Assembly (NCBI GenBank): GCA_023701125.1 | Contig: JAMPXO010000023.1 | Coordinates: forward strand, 1-50,857 | Direction: 5' to 3' | Source: Vicinamibacteria bacterium | Lineage (GTDB): Bacteria > Acidobacteriota > Vicinamibacteria > Fen-336 | Length of the DNA stretch: 50,857 nucleotides | Program-made: the position numbers and the translations under genes | Shown here: positions 17,099 through 29,348 of the stretch, one piece after another | How positions within the stretch are numbered: position 1 is the first letter of the stretch | Layout: every line of letters starts with the position of its first letter | The notes under the pieces: generated by a model | Told to the model about the DNA's origin: nothing | Database searches by the model: none | The model's input: the letters and a program-made list of their open reading frames with translations, nothing else

Positions 17099-18066
17099 GC
17101 GGCGCGCATTCGCGCGCGCAGCGACTGCAGGCCCGGCAAGAGGGCGGGCGGCGCCAGCGCGCCGGCGAGCAGCACGGCGTGCGAGCGCTCGTCGGACTCG
17201 AAGCGAAGCGGGGCCAGCGCCAGAGATCGGCGGAAGTGCCGGCCGGCAGCGGGCGGGCAGCCGTCGATCTGGATCAGCGCCGCGGCGTAGTGGGCGGCCG
17301 CCAGCGCCCGGGAGCGGATCTCCCGCAACTCCGGCAGCAGCTCCGCGAGCGCGAAGAAGTCCTCGATCACCCGCACCTGCTCGTCGGCCATCGCCGCACC
17401 GCGCTCGGCACGCGACAACGCGCCCGCGTGCTGGCGGTAGGTGGTGAGCGTCTTGGGGATCCTCTCGGCCTGTCCCGACAGACCCAGGCGCAGCCAGAAC
17501 GCGAGGTCGGCCGCATAGCGGTATCGCGCGTCGCGCACGCCGGCGCCGATCAGGGCCTCGCGCCGGATCATCGCCCCGGGGCCCGGGGCCGCACGGTGCG
17601 TCAGCAGCATCCGGCGCAGGTCGAACTCGTCGGCACGGCACTCGCCCACGACCCGCGAGGCGTGGTCGATCACGCGCCAGTCGGGGTAACAGGCGAGCAG
17701 GGCAGGGCGCTGCTCGAGGCATGCGACCTGCTCCTCGATCAGTCCCGGGAGCGCCGGGTCGTCGGAGTTGACGACGACGACGTAGTCGCCGCGCGCCCGC
17801 GCGACCCCGCTCCGGACCGCCTGCGCCTCGCCCGCGTGGTCCTGGCGCAGGGCGACGAGCGCGGCGCCGTGACGCGCCAGCAGGTCGGTGGTGCCGTCCG
17901 TGGAGCCATCGTCGACCACGATGTACTCCAACGGTCGATGGCGCTGAGCCAGCACGCTCTCGATCGTCTCGGCGAGCAGTCCGGCGCGGTCGAAGGTCGG
18001 TGTCACCACGGTGACGAGCGGGCGGCCCACGACCGGAGTCTCCGGGGCATCGGCGAGCGCCGTCAA
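17095..18066 (-). CDS. family 2 glycosyltransferase
   Basis: 323 aa from TTG 18066, in the same direction as and overlapping the GT4-GT2 gene. It has the GT-A fold signatures VTVVTPTFDRAGLL, YIVVDDGSTDGTT, a VVNSDDPAL metal-binding DxD-like site, and AADLAFWLRL as the catalytic ED-type segment. It presumably adds a residue to the polysaccharide on the cytoplasmic face; acceptor and donor are unknown. GTG 18030 is an alternative start. Confidence 0.85.
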   Translation of the reverse strand: MTALADAPETPVVGRPLVTVVTPTFDRAGLLAETIESVLAQRHRPLEYIVVDDGSTDGTTDLLARHGAALVALRQDHAGEAQAVRSGVARARGDYVVVVNSDDPALPGLIEEQVACLEQRPALLACYPDWRVIDHASRVVGECRADEFDLRRMLLTHRAAPGPGAMIRREALIGAGVRDARYRYAADLAFWLRLGLSGQAERIPKTLTTYRQHAGALSRAERGAAMADEQVRVIEDFFALAELLPELREIRSRALAAAHYAAALIQIDGCPPAAGRHFRRSLALAPLRFESDERSHAVLLAGALAPPALLPGLQSLRARMRAA

Positions 18067-18082
18067 GGCGCTCGCCGGTTCT

Positions 18083-18925
18083 TCAAGGCTCCGCGGTCGG
18101 CGGCAGCGGGGCGAAGCGGGCCCACACCGGACGGTGGTCGGAGGCCTCTTTCGCCTGCTTGACCACGCCGCCCGGCGGGCTGCCGGCCGGGGTCAGCCCG
18201 CGGGCCACGATGTGGTCGAAGGAGAACGGGCCGGCCGTGCCGCCCACGTCGCGGGTCGGCCACGTGAAGCCCGCAGGCACGAACACCCGCTCCGACACGC
18301 CCTTGCTGTTGAAGTCGCCGGCGATGACGACGGGCACCGGCTGCTTCTCCGCGTCCGCCAGCACCGCCTGCGCCTGCTCGCGCCGGCGGGTGGCGCCCAT
18401 GCCCCACGGCGGGCCGAGGTGGACCGAGTACACGACCAGCGGCCGGCCGTCGATGAGGACGCGGGCCGCCGCCGCCGCGCGCGCGCGGTGGACCAGGCTG
18501 GTGAGGTGCGGCATCGGCACCTTCCAGCTGGTTTCGATCGGCCACGGCGAGAGCACGGCCTCGCCCATGTCCTTGCCGTGGGCCGGTCGGCGCGAGGCCG
18601 GGTAGTAGGCGTAGTTCAGGCCCAGCGCCTGCGCGATCGCCACCGTGCCCGGCAGGTCCATCTCCTGCAGCGCCAGCACGTCCGCGTCGCGCAGCGGCTC
18701 GTGCCGCTGCAGGATGGCGATCGCCTGCGGGATACGCTCCGCGTGCTCGATGTTGAAGCTGACCACGAGCACACCCTTGCGCACGCCCGCCGGCCGCGCG
18801 GCGCTGGTGTGGCCGCCCGTGAAGCCGGGCCCTTTCGGGTCGAGGTAGTTGAAGGCCGTGGCGCAGCCGATGGCGAACAGGGCTGCGGCGACCGCCGTCG
18901 CACGCTTCAGAGGCCGAAGTCCCAT
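18083..18925 (-). CDS. endonuclease/exonuclease/phosphatase-family lipoprotein
   Basis: 280 aa. The N-terminus is a lipoprotein signal with lipobox AIGC (about residues 18-21). The EEP fold motifs follow in order: VVSFNIEH, LALQEMDLPGT (metal Glu), VYSVHLGPPWG, IAGDFNSKG (catalytic D/N), and the terminal SDHRPVWARF with the catalytic D-H pair. This is the Mg-dependent phosphodiesterase/nuclease/phosphatase scaffold, here exposed at the periplasmic side. The substrate cannot be predicted. It overlaps the end of a truncated barrel gene by 19 nt. Confidence 0.82.
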   Translation of the reverse strand: MGLRPLKRATAVAAALFAIGCATAFNYLDPKGPGFTGGHTSAARPAGVRKGVLVVSFNIEHAERIPQAIAILQRHEPLRDADVLALQEMDLPGTVAIAQALGLNYAYYPASRRPAHGKDMGEAVLSPWPIETSWKVPMPHLTSLVHRARAAAAARVLIDGRPLVVYSVHLGPPWGMGATRRREQAQAVLADAEKQPVPVVIAGDFNSKGVSERVFVPAGFTWPTRDVGGTAGPFSFDHIVARGLTPAGSPPGGVVKQAKEASDHRPVWARFAPLPPTAEP

Positions 18926-19241
18926 TGCAGGTAGAGGCGGGCGTCCGGGTTGCGGTGGTGCTTGTCCTCGAGTTCCGGCGAGTCGTAGTTGCTGTCGCGG
19001 TAGAACTGCCTGGCGTCCGCGCCGATGCCGATCGCCTTCGTGATCGGCACCACGGCCCGCATCGAGAGCCGGTGCACGTGGTGGGTCGAGCTCGAACCCT
19101 CTTCTCCGCCTTCCGGGTTGTACGGCGAGCCGTTGCGCACGTCGATCGTCTTCTCCGCCTCGAAGGCGAAGCGTGGCAGCTTCGACAGGAAAGCCCCCAT
19201 CTTCCAACAGGGCGACAGCCGAAAGCAGATGGCATTTCACG
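18907..19241 (-). pseudogene. truncated outer-membrane barrel gene (C-terminal part with displaced signal start)
   Basis: The readable frame 18907-19200 gives 97 aa with alternating beta strands (RLSMRAVVPITK, NPDARLYLQWDFGL) and an aromatic C-terminus, the usual end of an outer-membrane barrel. Just upstream in another frame lies GGAGG followed by GTG at 19241 opening MKCHLLSAVALL, which looks like the beginning of a signal peptide. The simplest reading is an internal deletion with frame loss, leaving the ends of a larger barrel gene. A copy of the inverted repeat lies about 110 nt upstream of the GTG. Confidence 0.5.
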
Positions 19242-19332
19242 TGTGGACCTCCTCGCTGATGCGGACGGAACGCGCAACCCGTCGGACGCCAGCCTCGCGA
19301 GTTGGCGGGCCGCTTCGGAATCCGGGCCGTTC

Positions 19333-19380
19333 CCCACGGGTGGGCAGCGAGTGACGACATGTGGGCACTCGCCCGCGCTC
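19333..19380 (+). repeat. structured repeat, copy A (inverted relative to 21918-21964)
   Basis: The core GTGACGACATGTGGGCA (19351-19367) occurs again on the opposite strand at 21930-21946, with flanking similarity on both sides over roughly 45 nt. Copy A can form GCGAGTG/CACTCGC around the constant loop ACGACATGTGGG. It separates a truncated STAS-like reading frame from the truncated barrel gene. Confidence 0.6.
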
Positions 19381-19399
19381 AGGGGCGCGGGCGGAGAGG

Positions 19400-19517
19400 G
19401 AGCCGGATGCGAGTCGCGCAGGTGATCGAACTCGCCCACGACTTCCGCAGTGAGCCAGCCGTGGAGCTCGATCACCTCTCCCGCGGCCGAGCCGTGATGG
19501 TTGATGCGGATAGCCAT
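19400..19517 (-). pseudogene. 5' fragment of a STAS-like small-protein gene
   Basis: From ATG 19517 the frame reads MAIRINHHGSAAG then EVIELHGWLTAEVVGEF, which resembles the first 35-40 residues of short STAS/anti-sigma-antagonist-like proteins. After HPAP it runs into the repeat at 19385-19333 and loses family character, so only the 5' end remains. The call rests on recognition of this pattern and is uncertain. The rest of the 19201-19587 stretch contains the repeat and nothing else recognisable. Confidence 0.35.
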
Positions 19518-19587
19518 GCCGAGTTGCCATGCAGCCTCCGTGCCGGGCTTGCCGCAGACGTTATCCTGACCGCGGAGGAAGCCCAAC

Positions 19588-20145
19588 ATGAACATGCGAG
19601 CGAGCTCTCTCGCGTTCGCCGCGGCGCTGCTGACCGCCAGCCCCGTCGACGCCCAGATCCTCAAGCTGACCCAGGCCGAGGTGGAGTCGGACCCCACGGC
19701 GGATTTCGCCGCGTTCAAGACCTTCGCCTGGAAGGACACCCAGGTCCCGGCCGCGAACCCGACCGTGCACACCAACGTCGTCTGGTACGTCGAGCGCGGC
19801 CTGCAGGGCAAGGGCCTGAAGAAGGTGGCCGCGGACGCGGACCTGCTGCTGCGCTACTACTCCTCGGCCAGCGAGAGCCTGAAGAGCCAGCCGACCGAGG
19901 CGACCGCGCCGCCGTCCGGGGCGACGACGAGCGGGAGCATCGCAGGCGGGACCACGCGGGTCGACGTGCACAAGGAGCGCCGCGCGTCGCTGGTGCTCGA
20001 GATGTACCGCGCCAGCGACGGGGTGCTGGTCTGGAAGGGCGCCACGCCGGGCGCCTCGTTCGACAAGGACCGGCTCGACAGCGAGGTCTCGGCGGCGGTC
20101 AAGCTGCTGCTTGCGAAGTACCCGCCGAAGCCTGCCGCGCGCTAG
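19588..20145 (+). CDS. DUF4136-family exported protein
   Basis: 185 aa with a signal peptide (MNMRASSLAFAAALLTASPVDA). The mature part has the DUF4136 hallmarks: a DFAAFKTFAW strand near the start, a repeated VVWYVERGL-type helix (usually an I-x-x-L-x-x-K-G motif), DLLLRYY, and a C-terminal VLVWKGATPG...LLLAKYPP block. These proteins are periplasmic or outer-membrane associated and of unknown function. ATG 19588 follows GAGGAAG. The gene converges on the barrel gene with a 4-nt tail overlap. Confidence 0.85.
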   Translation: MNMRASSLAFAAALLTASPVDAQILKLTQAEVESDPTADFAAFKTFAWKDTQVPAANPTVHTNVVWYVERGLQGKGLKKVAADADLLLRYYSSASESLKSQPTEATAPPSGATTSGSIAGGTTRVDVHKERRASLVLEMYRASDGVLVWKGATPGASFDKDRLDSEVSAAVKLLLAKYPPKPAAR

Positions 20146-20735
20146 AAGCGGATCGCCACGCCTGCCGTCAGCTCGAACTGGCGGAGCGAGTCCTGGCAGA
20201 AGCCGAACGGGTCGCAGTAGTCGGAGTCCCCGTCGGCGAGGCGCGTCGGGTTGAAGCGGGCCTGGGCGCGGAAGCCGGCGCGCTGCCACGGGTACCACTT
20301 GACCCCGCCGCCGAGCGCCCAGGCGAGCCTGGTCTCGCCGCCCATGTCGTCGGCGCCCAGAAAGGCCGCGCCGAGGCCGGCCGTCAGGAACGGCTGGACC
20401 CTGCCGTTCGAGAAGCGATAGACGACGCTGGCGTGGAGCTGGCGCAGCTCCATCTCGAACAGGGGGAACGCCTCGCTGGCCGTGCCCGCCTTCATCTCGA
20501 GCGCCGTGTCCTGGTGCGCCCACGACAGCTCGGCGCCGATTCGCGGCGTGAAGAAGTGGGTCGCCACGAGGCCCCAGGTGAAGCCGCCGCCGACCTTCAG
20601 CTCGCCCACCTGCAGCGCCTTCCTGTCGAGGTCCGCGGACGTGGTGCTGCCCGCGAGCAGGCTGATCTCGGTGTCCTGGGCCCACGCCGGCGCCGCGAGT
20701 GCGAGCCCGAGTGCGAACGGCAGCAGGCGCTTCAT
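20142..20735 (-). CDS. outer-membrane beta-barrel protein
   Basis: 197 aa: signal peptide MKRLLPFALGLALAAPAWA, then alternating amphipathic strands with Gly/aromatic turns (FTWGLVATHFFTPRIGAELSW, VQPFLTAGLGAAFLG, RLAWALGGGVKWYPW) and the terminal strand ELTAGVAIRF ending in Phe. This fits an OmpA/OprF-like small eight-stranded barrel (OMP_b-brl). Two Cys residues (CDPFGFC) sit in a predicted loop. It is coupled by ATGA to the upstream HAF-protein gene. Confidence 0.82.
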   Translation of the reverse strand: MKRLLPFALGLALAAPAWAQDTEISLLAGSTTSADLDRKALQVGELKVGGGFTWGLVATHFFTPRIGAELSWAHQDTALEMKAGTASEAFPLFEMELRQLHASVVYRFSNGRVQPFLTAGLGAAFLGADDMGGETRLAWALGGGVKWYPWQRAGFRAQARFNPTRLADGDSDYCDPFGFCQDSLRQFELTAGVAIRF

Positions 20736-21805
20736 CGGTCCCCCATCTCCGGCAGCACGACCATGTAACCCTGAAAGCCCGTCGGGCCCGCCCCGTAACC
20801 GACCAGGGTGCGGCCGTCCGGCGTGATCGCCTGCACGAAGCCGGTGTTGACCCAGCCCTCGAACGCGTCCGGGATGCCGCTCTGCTGCAGGTAGTCCTTC
20901 AGGAAGTAGTGCTGGCCGTCGAACCACACGAGCGCCTCGGCGTCGAGGCCGAACGAGTACGAGCCGCCCATCACCCGGCCGTCGTCGCTGGTCGCGAAGA
21001 CGAGGGTCTGGTACGGCAGGTTCTTCAGCCACCGCGGCCGCGGGACCTCGAGGCACTCGACGCCCTTGTCGGCGGTCCAGCGCCAGCCCGTGCTCGAGTT
21101 GACGACCGGGGCGCTCGGGTTGCAGCCGGTGCCGGTGATCAGCGAGCCGTCGCGGCTGGCCGCGAAGGCCTCACCGACCATCCCCTGCGGACCCTGGATC
21201 AGGGTCTGGGTCTTGTCGACCCACTTCGCACCCATCCGGAAGCCGGTGCTGGCCTCGACCCAGCCGAAGACGACCGAGCCGTCGGCCGAGATGCCGTTGG
21301 CGCGGCTCGACTCCACGTTCCCGGCGCCGAGATCGACGATGCCCGTCGACTCCTCCCAGCGGAACGCGTGGGCGATGGCGCAGCCGTTCCACGCCAGCCC
21401 CACCACGACCCGGCCGTCGCCGCTGAGGCCGCAGGTGCTGCTCAGGTTCCTGTCGCAGGAGGCGGCGTTCGGGAACGAGCCGAGCAGCCGCCACTGGCTG
21501 CCGCTCTGCCAGATCGCGGCCTGCTCCTTGCCGTCCGGGTCGAACGCGCTGCCCGCGATCGTCTTGCCATCGAGGCTGACCGCGGTGGCGCCGATGCCGC
21601 CGATCGGGACGACGCCCGAGGTCGGCATCCAGTAGAACCCGGCCCCGTTGTGGATCGCCCCGGCGACGACGAAGCCGTTGGCCCCCATCGCCGACGGCAG
21701 CACGCTGGTCGGGAACTCGATCAGGATCGGCGTGCCGCGGGGCACCTGGGCCTCGGCCGCGCCGAGACCACCGAGCAGCACGAACGTCGCCAGCACTCTC
21801 CTCAT
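20732..21805 (-). CDS. secreted HAF-repeat-like beta-propeller protein
   Basis: 357 aa with a signal peptide (MRRVLATFVLLGGLGAAEA). The body contains repeated blocks of the form GxSxDGxxVxGxxxxxxxxxAxxW: AVSLDGKTIAGSAF, GLSGDGRVVVGLAW, GISADGSVVFGWV, ATSDDGRVMGGSY, AITPDGRTLVGYG. This is the HAF repeat pattern of extracellular proteins with unknown role. Cys pairs (CDRNLSSTC, GCNP) suggest disulfides outside the cytoplasm. The first gene of a two-gene operon with the barrel. Confidence 0.8.
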   Translation of the reverse strand: MRRVLATFVLLGGLGAAEAQVPRGTPILIEFPTSVLPSAMGANGFVVAGAIHNGAGFYWMPTSGVVPIGGIGATAVSLDGKTIAGSAFDPDGKEQAAIWQSGSQWRLLGSFPNAASCDRNLSSTCGLSGDGRVVVGLAWNGCAIAHAFRWEESTGIVDLGAGNVESSRANGISADGSVVFGWVEASTGFRMGAKWVDKTQTLIQGPQGMVGEAFAASRDGSLITGTGCNPSAPVVNSSTGWRWTADKGVECLEVPRPRWLKNLPYQTLVFATSDDGRVMGGSYSFGLDAEALVWFDGQHYFLKDYLQQSGIPDAFEGWVNTGFVQAITPDGRTLVGYGAGPTGFQGYMVVLPEMGDR

Positions 21806-21917
21806 GTCAGCCCTCGCGGTGAGAGACGATCCAATGCTGCGTCCTCGATGTCGAGTCGGGTCGATGCAGGCCTCGTGCCGAGCCCGCGCCCCCGAAGATC
21901 CCTTGTGGGCGACGAGG

Positions 21918-21964
21918 CCGGCCCGGCACTGCCCACATGTCGTCACCGGCTGCCGCCCATGGGG
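21918..21964 (-). repeat. structured repeat, copy B
   Basis: On the minus strand this copy carries the same 17-nt core as copy A (21930-21946 on +). Its stem is different in sequence but still pairs (GCCGG with CCGGC), so base pairing is kept while the bases change. It lies about 110 nt upstream of the HAF gene start on one side and just before a truncated barrel gene on the other. Apart from the repeat, 21806-22030 shows nothing recognisable. Confidence 0.6.
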
Positions 21965-22029
21965 CGGCCGGGCGCCCACGACGCTCCCCGCCAAAGGCTT
22001 CATCGCACTCCGCTTCCAGGGTACCCGTC

Positions 22030-22431
22030 CGGGGTTTCCGCGGGTTCGCGACGGCGACCATCAAGGCCACGGGCACCGTCAACGTGCCCACGCTGCCGGG
22101 CCTGCCCAGCGTGCCGATCACCCGCTCGCTCGAGCGGACCGGCAAGGTGAACAGCATCACAGGTGCTGTCGGCGGCTACGTCTCTGCCTGGCCCACGAAG
22201 CGCCTGATCGTGCTCGGCGACTTCCAGTACATCGCCGTCGACCTGGACGGCGGCGAGGCGGCCGTCACCGACTGGCGGCTGGCGGCCAACGACTACTTCA
22301 CACCGAAGTTCGGCCTCGGCCTCCAGTACAAGTACAACCACTTCCGGCAGGACAAGGGCGCCCTCGACGCGGAGCTCTCCGGCGAGATCGGCTCCGAGGG
22401 CACCCAGGCCTACCTGACGTTCCGGTTCTGA
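22030..22431 (+). pseudogene. C-terminal fragment of an outer-membrane barrel gene
   Basis: A reading frame without plausible signal peptide or start that becomes protein-like at TIKATGTVNVPTLPG and continues as barrel strands: GAVGGYVSAWPTKRLIVLGDFQYI, DYFTPKFGLGLQYKYN, and a C-terminal AYLTFRF. The 5' part is missing, cut close to repeat copy B. It may be a degraded remnant; a real short product cannot be excluded. Stop 22429-22431 lies 4 nt from the convergent amidohydrolase stop. Confidence 0.55.
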
Positions 22432-22435
22432 TTCG

Positions 22436-25687
<3,252 letters not shown>

Positions 25688-25757
25688 GGCTCTCCTCGAA
25701 AAGGGGACGTCGGATGGTACCCGGGGAGGCGCGGCCGCGACGAGGTGGCCCCGTGCC

Positions 25758-26246
25758 TCAGCGCTGTTGGGCCTGGCGGTCCCGCTCGTGGAGCAGCGAC
25801 GAGTGGATCGAGTAGAGCTGCAGCAGGGTCGGCATCATCTCGAGGTACTCGGCGCCGCCCTTCTCCAACTCGCGCCAGGCGCACGGCCGGCCGTTGCCGG
25901 CGGGCACGCACTCGTAGCGGCGCACGTCGCGGCCGCCCTTGTGCCACTGCAGGCGCTCGCGGTCGGTGTGGTCCGTCGCCAACCTCTCGTCGGGGTTGGC
26001 ATGGGTGATGCGGTAGCGCGTGACCGCGTAGAAGGCGGGTCGTGTGGGGTCGACGTACAGCTTGTACGCGATCTTGCGGCGCGGCCCCGCGAACTCCACT
26101 TCGCCGTCGCTGTGCTCCCAGCGCGAGACATCGGGCAGGTCTGGCGGCAAGTGCCCCGCCAGTAACGCCGTCGTGGCGCAGCCGGCGGCCACGGCGATCG
26201 CCGCCACCGTCACCGCCCACAACCCGCAGCGCGCCCGTCCGGACAT
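25758..26246 (-). CDS. hypothetical lipoprotein
   Basis: 162 aa. The N-terminal signal ends in lipobox VAAGC (about residues 19-23). The mature part is soluble and charged, with an FAGPRRKIAYKLYVDP strand and the CVPAGNGRPC pair of cysteines that could form a disulfide. No family recognised. It is divergent from the RapA-like gene, with 65 bp between starts, and 70 bp upstream of the amidohydrolase start in the same direction. Confidence 0.65.
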   Translation of the reverse strand: MSGRARCGLWAVTVAAIAVAAGCATTALLAGHLPPDLPDVSRWEHSDGEVEFAGPRRKIAYKLYVDPTRPAFYAVTRYRITHANPDERLATDHTDRERLQWHKGGRDVRRYECVPAGNGRPCAWRELEKGGAEYLEMMPTLLQLYSIHSSLLHERDRQAQQR

Positions 26247-26311
26247 CCCGCCTCCGCCTCGCGGGCCGCTTTGGGGCCCGCAGACCAGTGTACCCTCGCG
26301 GTCCCGAAACG

Positions 26312-28837
26312 ATGGACTGGAAGATCGGCGACCTGCTCACCCACCGCCTCAACCCCGACCTCGGGGTCGGCCGCGTCCGCGCCTGCGAGGCGCGCGCGGT
26401 GGTCGTCGAGTTCCCGCGCGAGAACGCCCGGCTGCGGATCGCCGACCCGTCCGTGCTGGCGGCGGTCGACCTCGGCCCCGGCCGCCGGGTGCGCGTGGTC
26501 TCGCGCGGCGTCGAGGTGGCGGTGGCCGGGCCTGGTGGCGACGGACGGCTGCGGCTCGCCGACGGCAGCGAGGAGCCGCTGTCCAACTTGTGGCCGCTGG
26601 CGCTCGAGGGACTGCTGCTGGAGCGGCTGGCCCGCGGCGAACTCGACCCGCTCGAGGACGTCGCCATCCGCTTCGACGCGCTGCACCTGCTGGAGCGGCG
26701 CGAGGCGAAGGGCCTCGGCTCCTTCCTCGGCGGTCGCATCCGGCTGTTCCCGCACCAGCTCCACGTCGCGCTGCGGGCCAGCGCGGCCGAGCCGGTGCGC
26801 TGGCTGCTGGCGGACGAAGTCGGCCTCGGCAAGACGATCGAGGCCTGCCTGGTCCTCAACCGCCTGCACGGCACGGGCCGCGCGGAGCGAGTGCTGATCG
26901 TTGCGCCGGCGACGCTGACCGTGCAGTGGCTGGGCGAGCTGTGGCGCAAGCACCACCAGGTCTTCACCCTGCTCGACGACGAGCGGCTCGACGACGTGGC
27001 GAAGGACTTCGGCCGCGACTGGAACCCGTTCGACCTCCACCGCCGGGCGGTGATCGCGCTGGAGACGCTGGTCGCGCGGCCGAAGTTGACCCAGCAGGCG
27101 GTCGCGGCGGGGATCGACCTGCTGGTCGTGGACGAGGCCCAGCGGCTGCGGCGGCCGAAAGGGCACCCGGGCGAGGCCGCGTGGCGTGCGGTGGCGCCGA
27201 TCGCCGGCCTCGGCCGCCACGTGCTGCTGCTCTCCGCGACCCCGCTCGAAGACGATGCCTTCGGCTTCTTCCGCCTGCTGCAGCTGCTGCGGCCCGAGGA
27301 GTTCCCCGAGGACATGGACTTCGAGGCCCGGCTCGCGAGCGGCGAGGCGCTGCCGCCGTGCACGTCGCAGACCCGGCGGGTCGACATCGGCGGGCTGCCG
27401 CCGCGGCGCGGGGTGCCGATCGCGATCCCGCCCGCGGCATGGGCCGAACGCCGCGCCCTCGAGCGCGCGCTGCGGGCGGAGGACGCACCGAACGCGCTCG
27501 TGCGCCGACGCAAGGCGGAGCGGGTCGAACGCGCGCTGTGCTCCGGCGCGGCGCTGCTGCCTCGCCTCGGCCGCGAAGAAGGGGCGCTGCGGGCACAGGC
27601 GGCCGCGGCCGACGAGCGCGATCCGCGCCTGCAGTGGCTGGCCGAACAACTGCCGGAGTGGAAGGCGGCGGGCGAGAAGACGCTGGTGTTCGTCGCCCAC
27701 GACGAGACCCTCGAGTGGTTGCGGACGGCGCTCGGGCATCGCACCGGGCTCGCCACCGCAGCGTTCCACGAGGGCCTCACGCCGCAGCGCCGCGACATCG
27801 AGGTCGCCCGCTTCCGCGAGGCCGCGGGCCCCAGCGTGCTGTTCTCCACCGAGTGCGGCGGCGAGGGCCGGAACTTCGAGTTCTGTCGCCGGCTCGTGCT
27901 GTTCGACCTGCCATGGAGCCCGAGCGTCGTCGAGCAGCGGGTCGGCCGCCTCGACCGCATCGGCCGCCGCGTCGACGTCGAGATCGTCTACTTCGTCCCG
28001 CCGGCGGGCCTGGGCGCCGCGGTCGCCGGGATCCACGAAGCGCTGGGCGTGTTCCGCGAGCCGCTGGCCGGGATCGAGCCGCAGATGGCCGACGTCGAGC
28101 CCGCCCTGGCGCGACTCGCGGAGGCCGGGGACGCGACGCTGTCGGCGGGCCAGCTCGCCACGCTCGTCGCCAGCGCGCAAGAAGCCCGCAGCCGCATCCG
28201 CGAGGCCGCGTTCCAGCAGCTCCATCGCGAGCGCTACGACGCCGCGGCGGGGCCCGCGCTCCTGGCCCGCGTGCCGGCGGATCTCGGGTCACTGCACGAA
28301 GAAGTGGTGACCGCGCTGTGCGAGCGCCTCGGCCTGAACGTGGAGGAGCCTGCCGGGCCCGAGTCGGCGAAGCACGCGATCGAGCTGGGCGCCGAAGCCC
28401 TGGTCGACTCGCTGCCCGGCGTGCCGGGCGGCGCCTCGTTTCTCGGCACCTTCGACCGCGAAGAAGCGGTACATGAAGAGGGGCTCGACTTCTTCGCCAC
28501 CGGTCACCCGCTGGTCGAGGGCTTGCTCGCCCACCTGGAGGACAGCCCGATGGGCCGGGTCGGCGCGCTGCGCCTCGCGATGGGCGCGGAGCGTGGCCTC
28601 GGTCTCGTCGCGCTCTACAAGGAGGGGCCGGCGTTCGAGCTGCTCGCCCTCGACGGCCAGGGCCGGGCCCGCGCCGACTGGGCAGCGACGCTGCGGCGGC
28701 GGCCGCTGCGCTCACGGCGGGTCGACCCGGACGTCGTCGGCACGCCCGAGTGGGAGGCCGCCCTGCGCAAGCTGGGCGCCCGGCTCGACCCGCGCCGAAG
28801 CCCGGTCGCGCTGCTCGCGCTGATCGTCGGCCCGTGA
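26312..28837 (+). CDS. rapA: SNF2/SWI2-type ATPase, RapA (HepA)-like
   Basis: 841 aa. The N-terminal region holds short Tudor/SH3-like barrels (IGDLLTHRLNPDLGVGRV, VEFPRENARLRI) as in RNA-polymerase-associated RapA. Helicase motifs: Walker A LLADEVGLGKTIEA (about 163-176), DEAQ Walker B in LLVVDEAQRLRR (about 274), LLLSATPLEDD, and the C-domain LFSTECGGEGRNFEF and VEQRVGRLDRIGR. RapA recycles stalled RNA polymerase after transcription; at 841 aa it is shorter than the roughly 970 aa of E. coli RapA. ATG 26312 was chosen because family similarity begins there. Confidence 0.85.
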   Translation: MDWKIGDLLTHRLNPDLGVGRVRACEARAVVVEFPRENARLRIADPSVLAAVDLGPGRRVRVVSRGVEVAVAGPGGDGRLRLADGSEEPLSNLWPLALEGLLLERLARGELDPLEDVAIRFDALHLLERREAKGLGSFLGGRIRLFPHQLHVALRASAAEPVRWLLADEVGLGKTIEACLVLNRLHGTGRAERVLIVAPATLTVQWLGELWRKHHQVFTLLDDERLDDVAKDFGRDWNPFDLHRRAVIALETLVARPKLTQQAVAAGIDLLVVDEAQRLRRPKGHPGEAAWRAVAPIAGLGRHVLLLSATPLEDDAFGFFRLLQLLRPEEFPEDMDFEARLASGEALPPCTSQTRRVDIGGLPPRRGVPIAIPPAAWAERRALERALRAEDAPNALVRRRKAERVERALCSGAALLPRLGREEGALRAQAAAADERDPRLQWLAEQLPEWKAAGEKTLVFVAHDETLEWLRTALGHRTGLATAAFHEGLTPQRRDIEVARFREAAGPSVLFSTECGGEGRNFEFCRRLVLFDLPWSPSVVEQRVGRLDRIGRRVDVEIVYFVPPAGLGAAVAGIHEALGVFREPLAGIEPQMADVEPALARLAEAGDATLSAGQLATLVASAQEARSRIREAAFQQLHRERYDAAAGPALLARVPADLGSLHEEVVTALCERLGLNVEEPAGPESAKHAIELGAEALVDSLPGVPGGASFLGTFDREEAVHEEGLDFFATGHPLVEGLLAHLEDSPMGRVGALRLAMGAERGLGLVALYKEGPAFELLALDGQGRARADWAATLRRRPLRSRRVDPDVVGTPEWEAALRKLGARLDPRRSPVALLALIVGP

Positions 28838-28841
28838 CCCG

Positions 28842-29348
28842 CTAGGGCGTCACCCGCGCGTAGACGACCTCGAACACGGTCTTCCACGCGCCGCCAACGT
28901 CCCGGCTCTCGCGCGTCACCTTGTAGCCGTCGCCCTCGCGCGTCCAGGCGGAGCGGACCTCGGGCTTGCCGGCGATCACGCGCTGGGGGAACAACAGTCG
29001 TTCGCCCTCGTAGAAGGCCTCGCCCGGCGTGAAGGTGCCGCCCGGGGCGACCAGCACGTAGGCGATGCGGCCCGCGGCCTTGTCCCAGCCGAACAGACCC
29101 TCGCCCTCGAACACGGGCGACCCGGGGCGCTCGACCTGGATCGTGCCGCGCACCGCGTGGCCCATCACCACGCTGTAGCACTGGGTGTCCTTCGACTGGG
29201 CGTCGGGCAGGGTGCCGACGTAGCAGTGGCCCGCGACCTGCGCGAACCAGCCCAGCCGCGCCAGCGGGTCCACGGCCGCCGGCTGTTGCGCGACGACCGG
29301 GGCCGCGAGGAAGAGGCCGAGGGCCAGGCGCGCCGGTTGGAGTTTCAT
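28842..29348 (-). CDS. exported hypothetical protein
   Basis: 168 aa with a signal peptide (MKLQPARLALGLFLAAPVVA) and a compact soluble domain. The domain contains RLGWFAQVAGHCYVG, VMGHAVRGTIQVERP and YVLVAPGGTFTPGEAFYEG strands. It looks like a lipocalin-like or DUF1579-type beta-sandwich, but no family could be assigned with confidence. The gene is divergent from the selenoprotein gene, with 103 bp between starts, and converges on rapA (stop to stop 4 bp). Confidence 0.6.
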   Translation of the reverse strand: MKLQPARLALGLFLAAPVVAQQPAAVDPLARLGWFAQVAGHCYVGTLPDAQSKDTQCYSVVMGHAVRGTIQVERPGSPVFEGEGLFGWDKAAGRIAYVLVAPGGTFTPGEAFYEGERLLFPQRVIAGKPEVRSAWTREGDGYKVTRESRDVGGAWKTVFEVVYARVTP

